Below are positions 54,001 to 60,000 of a DNA stretch of 64,000 bases, piece after piece. The notes beneath the pieces were generated by a model. It saw only the letters and a list, made by a program, of their open reading frames with translations, made no database searches and was not told where the DNA came from. Within the stretch, counting starts at the first letter, position 1. Each line of letters starts with the position of its first letter. The stretch comes from Symsagittifera roscoffensis (Eukaryota > Xenacoelomorpha > Acoela > Convolutidae): NCBI RefSeq assembly GCF_963678635.1, contig NC_087068.1, positions 42,865,649 through 42,929,648 on the forward strand, read 5' to 3'. A program made the position numbers and the translations under genes.

Positions 54001-56031
54001 ACATAAACTCAATTCGCGATAAGAAATCATCGATACTTGCGAAATGATTAGTCGTTTTTAGCTTAGGAGTCAATTATAGTAGTGATACACTTGCTAAGCA
54101 AAGTGTATTAGTACGAACTTTCTCTTTTTGTTCAACCTAACTCGCAAATAAAATTGCTACTTTTGGTAGCACATTTGAATCGGTAGGCTGAGGTAGCAGT
54201 ATACGAAAAACTGCAGCACTAGAACGGGTTCTACTCATTACTGTCAGAAAGGGGCGTTCGCGTTCTCAACGCCACATTTACGGTTTGACAAGAACAACAT
54301 AAAAAGTGCCCTCGATGCGAAATGATCAGTCGTTTTTTTTTAACTGAAACGGATTACACTTGTGCCTTTACTAGACTATTTTTTATAGTAAAATTTGAAT
54401 AGTCAATTTTTAATTCTTGCTTATTTTATGCTTTTTTTAAGAGTCAATGAACGTAGTGAAACTCTTATATCGGTCGTTTTTTAAATTATTTTGCAGGAAA
54501 ATTCGTAAAAACTTATTCACGCTCAATTTGGCTTTTTCGCGATTTGACTTTTGATTAAAACTCGATGAACGTAATTCAGCCTCTTGTATAGGTCGCGATG
54601 ATTTTTTGTTTCATTTTGCAGGAAAAGACTACACATTGGGTCAGATTCAAATTTACGTTTTCGTGGTTTGACATCTGGTTTCTTACCCTTCAGTTGATTT
54701 CTTTGTTAAAAGGAAGGCAAACTCCACCATCGAAAAGCAAAAGTTTAAAAGTCACAAAAAACGTAATCGATATCTAATTTTTAAAGTGGTTTTTAGTTTT
54801 TAGATTTCCCAGCAGAATAAAAGATTTATTTTGGTCCAGTTTTCTCAAATTGGGTTAATTTCATCAAAGAAGCGTCGACCAGAAATTGTTCCTGAAACTA
54901 AAAGAGCTTTAAGATCATATAAACGATCATAATAAGATCATATTAAGGTCACATTTGTTCTTTACGCTCGCGAATAGCAAGCGTTGTAAAATCGGAATGT
55001 AGAGTTTTTTTTCTAGTAAACAACTAGCTTAACATAATCAGTTGAGAATCACTTGACATGTTCAATGCTCTTCACCTGACATGTTAAATTTCATGAATTT
55101 TCAAATTTACTTACTGGTTGAGTACTAGTTACTACAGGGTAGTTTTAGGGGGACTTGAAACTTTTAAAAATCTTTTTATAAGTTTATTTTAAGTAGTGCG
55201 TTTTTTTTCCGGCTCTTCGAAAAGGTCTGCTGGGGAATATTTGACCGATATTTTGTTTTTTCGTTTTCTCAAATACTAACTTACCAAATCTGGTTTATTG
55301 CTTTCAATGATTAGAACGCATTTGAAAAGCCCCCAGATATAAATGGTTATGCCCAGTTTTTTTGCACATAACATTTTTAAAAATTGCATCCCAAATGCAA
55401 GTGTCAAATCTGAGATGAAATGTTCAATCGAAAGAAGCGGTTGCGCGAGTTTTTCCTGCAGAAGCGGCCACTCCTTACTTTTTGTAAGAGAAAGGCTAGG
55501 TCCAACATCTTTAAAGTTTTCACTCTTCCCACTTATTTTAGTTGAGAAACAAATAAGGTTTTGTGCAGTCTAATTTTTGAAGTTACGCATTTCTTCCGGT
55601 ATCAGTCTAACAAATCCAAAAATATCAAATACTTTCCTCCAGCTTTAGCGGAGCCCTAAGTGTCCTTCATCGAGACATACGAAATTTTTGGTTCACCTAT
55701 TTTTTTTTTTCATTTTTCTTTTTTTTTTACTAATGCTGTCTTATGATTGTGTTGTATGGCAAGTGATGCGAAGCTCGGCTTCGCCTCTGTGTTGAAGTTG
55801 GCATGTTGAAGAATCAAGTAAGTATTTTAAAGTCATGTCTGTTTTTTTCGTTCATTGACTCTTTTTCAAGGGTCTGTTGGCTATATTGGATGCTACTGTT
55901 TGTTTCTTTTTTCAGATCCTCGAAGAGGCATCACACATGACTGTGTTGATTTCATAGAGAAGTGTGTACAATGTGATCCGAAGAAAAGACCCTCCGCAAC
56001 TCAATTATGCAGTCACGCGTTCGTGTGCTAA
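14864..56031 (+). CDS. MAP3K4: MAP3K4/MEKK4-like mitogen-activated protein kinase kinase kinase, split gene
   Basis: Fourteen exons were assembled by eye: ~14864-15035, 15109-15201, 30606-31002, 32248-32468, 32794-32990, 35067-35139, 35495-35717, 35986-36438, 39882-40045, 46537-48013, 48792-49122, 49551-50012, 52853-53860 and 55916-56031. All junctions are GT-AG and their phases match, except a frame break inside the eighth exon. The product is at least about 1,740 residues, against about 1,600 for human MEKK4. The long N-terminal region follows MEKK4 in order as I remember it, especially the segments around 35495-36438, 39882-40045, 46537-46850 and 48792-49620; the C-terminal kinase domain spans the last two exons. 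The family phosphorylates MKK3/6 and MKK4/7 upstream of p38 and JNK in the cytoplasm. More 5' exons may lie left of, or have been separated by, the retrotransposon. The polyadenylation signal is at 56299. Confidence 0.78.
15109..15201 (+). CDS. MAP3K4: MAP3K4-like exon 2
   Basis: Acceptor tatatag at 15108 and donor g|gtttag at 15202 enclose 93 bp with phase 1 at both ends. The peptide (ADTDELWKILSVPS...) resembles the MEKK4 segment just before its conserved N-terminal domain. The last ~40 bp of this exon and its donor recur in the tandem array downstream. Confidence 0.65.
15163..28490 (+). repeat. 13.3-kb tandem array of 1.5-1.9 kb units inside the MAP3K4 intron
   Basis: Two related unit types alternate. 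X units start near 15163, 18596 and 21789 with the tail of exon 2 and its donor. Y units start near 17041, 20232, 23505, 25351 and 26912 with a gaaagatttattttcaac landmark. The order is X-Y-X-Y-X-Y-Y-Y. The ends of X and Y are themselves similar, so X and Y are old relatives. X-Y copies 1 and 2 are nearly identical over more than 3 kb, while the last two Y units have diverged more. Inner duplications occur at 22673-22810 (about 100 bp) and 23779-24390 (about 318 bp). I see no convincing coding sequence in it; the short ORF at 23491-23736 is a chance frame. Confidence 0.9.
15833..15952. repeat. 57-bp inverted repeat with a 6-bp loop
   Basis: The arms 15833-15889 and 15896-15952 are reverse complements with one mismatch, around the loop tcacgg. 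Directly after it, 15950-16137 repeats 15702-15889 in direct orientation. Other units of the array have only one copy of this segment and no inverted arm, so the event happened once, in the first unit. Confidence 0.9.
28491..30605 (+). repeat. 3' part of the 15.4-kb intron, with dispersed repeats
   Basis: The stretch carries three copies of a short hairpin element with a gcttgcga-tag-caagc type core (near 28795, 28890 and 29333), a tRNA-like B box at 29058-29104, one copy of the ~450-bp family at 29540-29895, and a cgaagctccgcttcg palindrome element at 29980-30021. No exon is recognised. Confidence 0.6.
30606..31002 (+). CDS. MAP3K4: MAP3K4-like exon 3
   Basis: Acceptor tttatag at 30605 (phase 1, completing a glycine codon with exon 2) and donor gg|gtaaga at 31003 (phase 2). 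It encodes about 132 residues starting STPKVGINSQ, including an LLGELSEIYYEI helix and a serine-rich end. It resembles the start of the conserved MEKK4 N-terminal domain. The unusually long upstream intron did not disturb the reading frame. Confidence 0.8.
31003..32247 (+). other. MAP3K4-like intron with one ~450-bp family copy
   Basis: This 1,245-bp T-rich intron holds a copy of the ~450-bp dispersed family at about 31575-32035. No other feature is seen. The acceptor is ttgtatattgcag at 32247. Confidence 0.6.
31575..32035 (+). repeat. ~450-bp dispersed family, representative copy
   Basis: Typical parts are gctcttataaaggtc, a tttttttcagg tract, aaggcaaactccactatcgaac, gatccagttttctcaaattgg, aaattgttctacaaattcaaagag and a terminal ttttcttgcgttcat. 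Further copies lie near 29540-29895, 38985-39440, 50134-50620, 51810-52140, 54440-54920 and 63330-63520, all on the plus strand. Confidence 0.8.
32248..32468 (+). CDS. MAP3K4: MAP3K4-like exon 4
   Basis: It enters in phase 2 and leaves in phase 1 at a gtatgc donor. It encodes an IEEIKKAYFEITHKL-type helical segment that matches the region before the MEKK4 LEYIEALYP helix in character. The phases agree with both neighbours. Confidence 0.78.
32469..32793 (+). other. MAP3K4-like intron, 325 bp
   Basis: T-rich sequence with consensus ends (gtatgc and atacttttag). I see nothing else in it. Confidence 0.7.
32794..32990 (+). CDS. MAP3K4: MAP3K4-like exon 5
   Basis: It enters in phase 1 and ends in phase 0 at cag|gtaatc. 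It encodes LDNLESINAWCYFTF followed by LEKLHTLGKLISD. This corresponds in pattern to the MEKK4 helices with ALCLWLN and LRIMGTVLG. Confidence 0.8.
32991..35066 (+). repeat. MAP3K4-like intron with ~165-bp repeats, a tRNA-like head and a 315-bp duplication
   Basis: At 33040-33780 there are several degenerate copies of the ~165-bp repeat. At 33949-34020 a tRNA-like stretch has a perfect B-box-like gggttcgaacc. At 34107-34680 a unit is repeated in tandem with a shift of about 315 bp (compare gtagactc at 34152 and 34467), separated by gttaacaatt repeats. No coding sequence is seen. Confidence 0.65.
35067..35139 (+). CDS. MAP3K4: MAP3K4-like exon 6
   Basis: This 73-bp exon runs from tttcag to ata g|gtgag, phase 0 to phase 1. 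It encodes RPARSIISMSDFVSRNDDFR and a few more residues. Recognition rests on matching phases and good splice sites rather than on clear homology. Confidence 0.68.
35140..35494 (+). other. MAP3K4-like intron, 355 bp
   Basis: An ordinary T-rich intron with gtgagt donor and ttatatttag acceptor. I see no other feature in it. Confidence 0.7.
35495..35717 (+). CDS. MAP3K4: MAP3K4-like exon 7
   Basis: It enters in phase 1 and leaves in phase 2 at ccag|gtagaa. It encodes ILPFDFRTIDRKKT, then KGPLMLVKSKLHELLLKMREAL, a helix that aligns with the MEKK4 helix LRKLILRLHKLMDGSLQRA. This is one of the clearer N-terminal matches. Confidence 0.82.
35986..36438 (+). CDS. MAP3K4: MAP3K4-like exon 8, with a frame break
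   Basis: It enters in phase 2 and reads well to about 36290 (FFDFTEF..., then LPSLLYLYVYLLRLERSI, matching the MEKK4 LPSFEPAFLVLCRVLLNVI region). That frame then meets TGA near 36350. The continuation (RCLVNIILVAVSEKVY... to EAQ|gtaaga at 36439, phase 0) is in another frame. Either a 56-nt intron gtaaac...ccagag near 36270-36325 is spliced out, which restores the frame, or one base is missing in the assembly, or the gene is damaged here. Confidence 0.72.
36439..39881 (+). repeat. MAP3K4-like intron with ~165-bp tandem repeats and other families
   Basis: Contents in order: a gcaag-type hairpin element at 36897-36960, a tRNA-like stretch at 37011-37086, eight or more degenerate copies of the ~165-bp repeat at about 37260-38760, a ~450-bp family copy at 38985-39440, about 3.4 copies of a 25-bp tandem repeat at 39630-39714, and a run of 12 G at 39720-39731. 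No exon is recognised. Confidence 0.65.
37260..38760 (+). repeat. ~165-bp degenerate tandem repeat, representative block
   Basis: Copies of the aaactaccct...aaatctgag landmark occur near 37450, 37610, 37780, 37955, 38130, 38270, 38420 and 38612, about 140-190 bp apart. The intervening text repeats ggttgt.ggaagctcctctgcat, ttatggccctcggaa and tttgaccgttttttgaa. Related blocks are at 33040-33780, 55230-55690 and 57340-59980. Confidence 0.75.
39882..40045 (+). CDS. MAP3K4: MAP3K4-like exon 9
   Basis: Acceptor gtgtgttgcag and donor cgag|gtaaac, phase 0 to phase 2. It encodes SETYQYEMLLREAFSDYSS, matching the MEKK4 stretch KQYYQFMLQEVLEDL, followed by a serine/alanine-rich insert. Confidence 0.83.
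40854..40955 (+). repeat. tRNA-derived SINE-like element, copy 1
   Basis: The head tggctgagtggtggctagtg resembles a Pol III A box and tttcgaatctc a B box; the tail aattcgaggcttattt is shared with the copy at 41480. The structure is too degenerate to be a working tRNA. Confidence 0.55.
41480..41578 (+). repeat. tRNA-derived SINE-like element, copy 2
   Basis: The head tggctgagtggatagtgtg and the B-box-like gattcgaatcc match the copy at 40854, as does the tail aattcgaggcttattt. Two copies of head plus tail make a SINE family more likely than two unrelated tRNA relics. Confidence 0.58.
41725..42211 (-). pseudogene. Possible minus-strand coding remnant, E/K-rich
   Basis: Read on the minus strand, 42211-41918 is open with a CGFC motif followed by a glutamate/lysine-rich stretch. 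After a frame change, reading from about 41885 down to a stop near 41725 continues in the same character. It may be a decayed transposon ORF. It has no recognised homolog, and AT-rich DNA can give such frames by chance. Confidence 0.25.
42534..42590. repeat. Left member of a 50-bp inverted pair
   Basis: About 50 nt here match the reverse complement of 46252-46305 with three mismatches. Both contain a ctgtgc-aagta-gcacag hairpin next to the ggtcggaac core. Confidence 0.75.
45110..45160 (+). repeat. Short palindrome element (gtatcgcaagtggtg..cgaagctccgcttcg..ctctgt)
   Basis: One of the best copies of a small family with a gaag-ctcc-gcttc type palindrome. Others are near 29980, 34921, 40985, 45406, 55750, 62244 and 62690, all on the plus strand. 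It is too short to show coding or a terminal structure. Confidence 0.65.
45585..45970. mobile_element. Fold-back (MITE-like) element
   Basis: The arms 45585-45728 and 45812-45970 are imperfect reverse complements, best in the inner part around aatggtcggaacaa and ttgttccgaccatt, with a loop of about 83 bp. There is no ORF. The shared ggtcggaac core also occurs in the inverted pair at 42534 and 46252. Confidence 0.65.
46252..46305. repeat. Right member of a 50-bp inverted pair
   Basis: Reverse-complement partner of 42534-42590, 3.7 kb away in the same intron. The two could be termini of one larger element or two solo copies of a family. Confidence 0.75.
46537..48013 (+). CDS. MAP3K4: MAP3K4-like exon 10, the largest exon
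   Basis: Acceptor ttctttcag (phase 2) and donor gtg|gttagt at 48014 (phase 0), 1,477 bp. The first 110 codons (ESVDAFRRAIKFYLDQ... then ESYREESWNEVMRLHRQLK) correspond in pattern to the MEKK4 segment with DAFEEDLHKML and LLEEEWNFTKEI. The middle is a long serine/threonine- and acid-rich linker; the end (VLGLLEEIVDHLDSAVKVV) is helical and aligns with the MEKK4 NAIDRVDHMF region. Confidence 0.85.
48014..48791 (+). other. MAP3K4-like intron with a 30-bp C-rich tandem repeat
   Basis: About 2.3 copies of a 30-bp unit (caccccctccttcaccaccc...) at 48057-48131 start 43 bp after the donor. A G-rich run follows at 48231-48248. The rest is AT-rich with nothing recognised. Confidence 0.7.
48792..49122 (+). 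CDS. MAP3K4: MAP3K4-like exon 11
   Basis: Acceptor tctttttcag and donor t|gtgagt, phase 0 to phase 1. It encodes AVQYARDISFII and LAHVLMHYVMSV, then a glycine-rich turn and a further helix. These align with the MEKK4 pre-kinase helices FEYHKEVVRLM and RKWMNYVLTKC. Confidence 0.85.
49123..49550 (+). other. MAP3K4-like intron, 428 bp
   Basis: AT-rich, with a gagattcgatactgggtacaaa stretch near 49170 that resembles one near 52230, so a small dispersed repeat may be present. Nothing else is seen. Confidence 0.6.
49551..50012 (+). CDS. MAP3K4: MAP3K4-like exon 12
   Basis: Acceptor tgtgtttcag and donor g|gttagc, phase 1 to phase 1. It starts SQFFTSDERDNFKEEAKKM, matching the last MEKK4 pre-kinase helix in pattern, then becomes a serine-rich, basic (NKRTRRDARK), probably disordered linker leading to the kinase domain. 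Confidence 0.83.
50013..52852 (+). repeat. MAP3K4-like intron with TAGACG-rich element and two ~450-bp family copies
   Basis: Family copies lie at about 50134-50620 (internally deleted) and 51810-52140. Between them, 50629-51545 has many gtctaattt/aaattagac motifs. G-rich runs lie at 52288-52299 and 52324-52333. No exon is recognised. Confidence 0.6.
50629..51545. repeat. Element with repeated cgtctaattt motifs
   Basis: The motif cgtctaattt or its complement aaattagacg occurs about ten times, in both orientations. A segment beginning attttagacg occurs at 50629 and 51166 with similar following sequence (aagggcyaacaaaa, then atgcataaattat-like text), which points to a duplication with a ~540-bp shift. 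It looks like an old nested repeat. Confidence 0.5.
52853..53860 (+). CDS. MAP3K4: MAP3K4-like exon 13: most of the kinase domain
   Basis: Acceptor ttttttgtag and donor g|gtaagt, phase 1 to phase 1. The kinase domain begins around 53026. Present are the ATP-anchoring lysine (AVK, codon 53134), a likely helix-C glutamate (EVENLM), the catalytic-loop aspartate and asparagine (HMDIKAEN, aspartate codon 53488), DFG at 53563-53571 and DIWSLGC. Deviations are no glycine-rich loop (LPKSLNRV where GxGxxG is expected), HMD instead of HRD, and ALE instead of APE (53626-53634). The ICMEL hinge is also reminiscent of MAP2K kinases. Confidence 0.88.
53861..55915 (+). repeat. Last MAP3K4-like intron with dispersed repeats
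   Basis: It contains a tagtacgaactttct element (54088-54175), a ~450-bp family copy with a duplicated 5' part (54440-54920), a caagc hairpin element (54963-55030), ~165-bp repeat units (55230-55690) and a palindrome element (55748-55797). The block 55230-55800 resembles 38600-39000. No exon is recognised. Confidence 0.6.
55916..56031 (+). CDS. MAP3K4: MAP3K4-like exon 14, end of the kinase domain
   Basis: Acceptor ttcttttttcag, phase 1, then an open frame to TAA at 56029. It encodes CVDFIEKCVQCDPKKRPSAT and ends QLCSHAFVC, the final helix of MAP3K domains (compare MEKK4 FLSHCLESDPKMRWTASQLL). It confirms that the 53861-55915 gap is an intron. Confidence 0.9.
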
Positions 56032-56867
56032 CAAACATCACTACAGAGTTTACAATTGTATTTTTCTTGCTGCATATATGGTAGTTGGATCCCACCTATT
56101 GAAATGATATATTTGAATTCTTGAAGGAAACAGCACGTGGATATGTAAGCGTGTGTTCCTGAACGCTTTTGAAAGTAGTGGGATCCATTTTCCATTATTT
56201 TCTAGGAACCCAACTATCATACCTGTTCTTCTTTCGATCAGACTTTGCTGGAAAAACGTCAATAATGTCGAATGATTGAGTTCAATTTAACGGTTGCTAA
56301 TAAAGCGGTTGCAATTTAACGGTTCAAATTTATTTGCATTTCCGTAAGTGGAGATCGTAATTTGTTTTTTATTTAGCAAATATTTTAAAAAGTGAATTAC
56401 TTTTAGTTTCAGTAGAACTTCAATTTTCGGAATTTCCAGCGGAGAAGTAATTATTTTAGTGTTCTGGACTTTTTGATGTTCCAAGATTTTTTTTGGATAA
56501 TTGTTTTTTACTTATAAACAAATTAAATTGTTCATTTTCTTTTCTTTAACACTAGAAGTTCAAACAATTCATTCGGTCTCTTTGAGATCATTGACGCTTT
56601 TCCAAATGTCTAAGGGTATGTTATAAATAGTTTTTGTTATGTTCTGCGTTGCTGAAGTAGGTTAAATGTTTAATTTGTTCTCAGCCAAAATTAGTGCTAC
56701 AATAATTTGAATAGATTTAATTTCATTTCATGGACTCTTTCTGGGATGAATTCAAAGTTAATTGTATAGTTTCTCTGCCATTGAAAAAGTTTCTGGCATA
56801 TTATTACTAGATAGTCAAGATGGGTAAGTGATTGTGTATATTTTCATTTCAGATATTATCAGTAGTT
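56032..56867 (+). other. Intergenic region between MAP3K4-like and SAP18
   Basis: It contains the 3' UTR with AATAAA at 56299 and then AT-rich sequence. Near the right end are a donor-like ggtaagt at 56824 and an acceptor-like ttttcatttcag ending at 56852, 15 bp before the SAP18 start codon. Confidence 0.65.
56299..56304 (+). terminator. Polyadenylation signal of the MAP3K4-like gene
   Basis: AATAAA 268 bp after the stop codon; the first such hexamer downstream that I see. Confidence 0.6.
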
Positions 56868-57027
56868 ATGGCTTCTGCATTGGATACTAGTGGTGCAGGG
56901 GAGGACGGAGGGGTTGTTGCAGTGGGAAGCGGAGACAAGACAGTGGATAGAGAAAAGACGTGTCCCTTGTTGTTGCGAGTGTTCACTTCTTACCACAGAC
57001 ACAACAGACTAGACGAGTTCGAAAAAG
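56868..57027 (+). CDS. SAP18: SAP18 exon 1
   Basis: ATG at 56868 with G at +4. It encodes an Ala/Gly-rich start, then DREKTCPLLLRVFTSYHR and RLDEFEKG. Donor aaag|gtctat, phase 1. Confidence 0.93.
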
Positions 57028-60000
57028 GTCTATAAACAGCCAACATTTAAGAGCGACATTGATATTTCAAAAGCAAAGCGAAATAAATTAATGAGAAGGC
57101 GAAGTAAATTATCGAAGCCTTCAATTCTTATTTAATATAAACAGGTTTGATGAAAATTTTATGGGGTTTGATTGTGTTTTTTTACGCTTTGGAAATTTTA
57201 ACCACTTTAGAGCAAAAATTACTCGGCCAATTTTCGAACAAGTGGTACTAATAGAATTATCGCTTACTCCCCTTGTGCCTGCATAATGTTTTGATCTCTT
57301 GTCACCTTACCCCCCTTGTGTACAGCCTTCGAAAATGTATATGTGGATATTGTTTGAGCAGGGTATTTTTCGGAAAAAAAAATACAAAAATATGGGTCCA
57401 CATAGACGTTTTTTTCGAAAAATACCCTGCTCAATCTAAAGAACGGTTTGTAGGAGGCTCTTCTGCAATGGCAAAGACGTCCAATTGTTTTTAGAGAAAA
57501 AATTATGGTTCTCGGAAAAGTCAAGTTTTTTACCGTTCCTTGAAACTTTTTTTCCTCGAAAACTACCCTCACAAATCTAAGGTTATGGGGTTCAATAGAG
57601 ATAACGAGTTGTGAGAAATTCCCTCGCATAAGCAACTACGCCCAAATTTGTTCAAAAAATATCAAACTGGTTCCTCAAGCGTTAGCTGGGCCGCTAATTA
57701 TGGTCCTCGAAAATTTTTCACTGTTTTTGAATTTTCTCAAAAAACTGTGCCAAATATCAGTTTTCGAGTTAAATCGAAATAACAGGTTGTGAGGAGATCC
57801 CCTGCATAAGCGCCTACACCCCAAGTTTTTTGCAGCACTTTCGGATTTGTTGATTTCAGAAACCGACTGGGAATAGAAAAATGTGGGAAACTTGTGTTCT
57901 GCTTTCGAGTGCTGAATCAGTAATTTCACTTGAATTAATTGATTCTTGAAACAAAAGCGTTTTCAATAAAAATCAAGGAAAAACAATAAAAATTGGATTT
58001 AAATCAATTGAGAATATACACCAGATTTTTATGCTACCCTGAGATCAAGTTATGTCCCTCGAAAATCCAATGCTTCGACGTTTTTTTTTTTGAAAATTAC
58101 TGAATATACAAAAACTACCCTCTCAATTCTGAGATTTTTGTCTCAATCGAAAGAATGGGTTTCGAGACGCTCACCTGCATGAGCGGATACGCCCAATGAT
58201 TTTAGCACAAAAGATTATGGCCCACGAAAGTAAAAATTTTGTGACCGTTTTTTTTAACTCATTGACTTTTTTCGAAAACTAAAAGAGTAGCCTCTCAAAT
58301 TTTAGATTTCGGGTTTTGCGTTAGTCAAAAAGTGAGTTGCTAGATTTTTCTCTGCATCAGCGTTTACTCCTTGAATTTTTTGAAGAAGGATATGGCCTTC
58401 AGAATAGTAAAGTTATCAAACTTTTCACTTTTTTAAATTTTTTTTCTCAAGACTACTTTGCTATTTCTCTGATAAATGATTCAATAAATCAGCTTTTGGG
58501 CTTCTTCGCTACATAATCCATTACAACCTTTGTAAGTTGTAGTCAAATTTGATTATTTTTGTTGGGTAAAATTCAATTTTGATTATCATTATCATTGTGA
58601 TCATTTTTCTTCAAACTTTTGAATTTTCTCGAAAACTTTACCCCAAATCTGAGATTGAGAAGTTAACTTGTGCTAGCGGATATGCCCAACGATTTTTCTA
58701 CCCTTTTTTTGAATCTTTTTGACTTCTCTCAAAAACTACTCGTTTAAATCTCAGTTTTTGGGTTCAATAGAAAGAAAGGGCTGTGTTTAACTCGCCCCCG
58801 CCTAAACGCTTTATCTCAAATTTCACGCAAAAACTTTTAGCCTTCGGAAGAGCCAAATTTTTGTAAATTTTTCTCGAAACTTCTTTGACTTTCCCCGAAA
58901 ACTAACCTCCCAAATCTCAGATTTTGGGTTTAATAAAACTAAAAGGCTGTAGGAAGCTCTCCTTACTTAGCAGTTATCCCCTAATTTTGGTTCGAAAAAA
59001 CTATGGCCTTCGGAATTGTCTTTTTGAACTTTTGACCGTTTTTGGCATTTTTTCTCGAAAACGATCCTTCCATTTCCCATATTTATTTTTCAATCACGAA
59101 AAGTGGTCTGGAGCTTCTTCGCTACATAATGTTTACGCCCTTAGAAAAATATTTAGTCAAATTTGGTCATTTTGTGGAGTAAAATTCAACTTTGATTATT
59201 GCCGTGATCGTTTTGGAAACTTGCGATCAAAAAGTACCCTCCCAAATCTCAGATTTTGGTTTCAATCAAACGGACGGATTTTGGGATGTTCACTCGCAGT
59301 AGCAGTTTTGCCCATTTTTTACACCAAAAGTAATGGCCTTTGGAAAATCTCAGTTTTTGGGTTCTCTAAAAATGTGTTGTGTTAAGCGCTCCTGGCCTAC
59401 ACACAAAGTTGTGGCCCTCAGAAAAGCCAAAATTGTGAAGTTATGGCTCAGAGTTGTCAAGTTTTCAGCCTTTGACCATGTTTCGGAGACTTTTCGAATT
59501 TTCTTGAAAACGACCATGCCAATTCTCAGATCAATCAAAACAACAGGTTTTGGGCTTCTTCGTTGCATAATGGGGCACGCACGCCTTTTTTCTAGAAAAA
59601 AAAAATATAGCCTTCGTAAAAGTCAAATTTGATTATTTTTGACTTTTTTTGTAATTTACGTACCAAATCTAAGCTGTAAGGATTCAATTGAAGGAACCGG
59701 TCGTGAAAATTTTTCCGGCAGAAACGGCGACTCCCTTATTTTTTTTGTCAGAAAATATGCTATGTCCTCGAAAAATTTCAATTTTTGAAGTTCATTTTTG
59801 CAAATTTCTTCTCTCTCGATAACGCTTGTGGCAAGTCTGAGATTTACAGCTCATTCGAAAAAAAAACAGGCTATGGGAATCTTAGATGCGCGATGAAATG
59901 TGTATTTTAAGATACATCAAACATGCATATCCGGCCTTAGCTGGGCTCCTAGTGCAGCGGGGTCTGTTTCCCAAAAAGTATACGATCTTGAGGACCAGAA

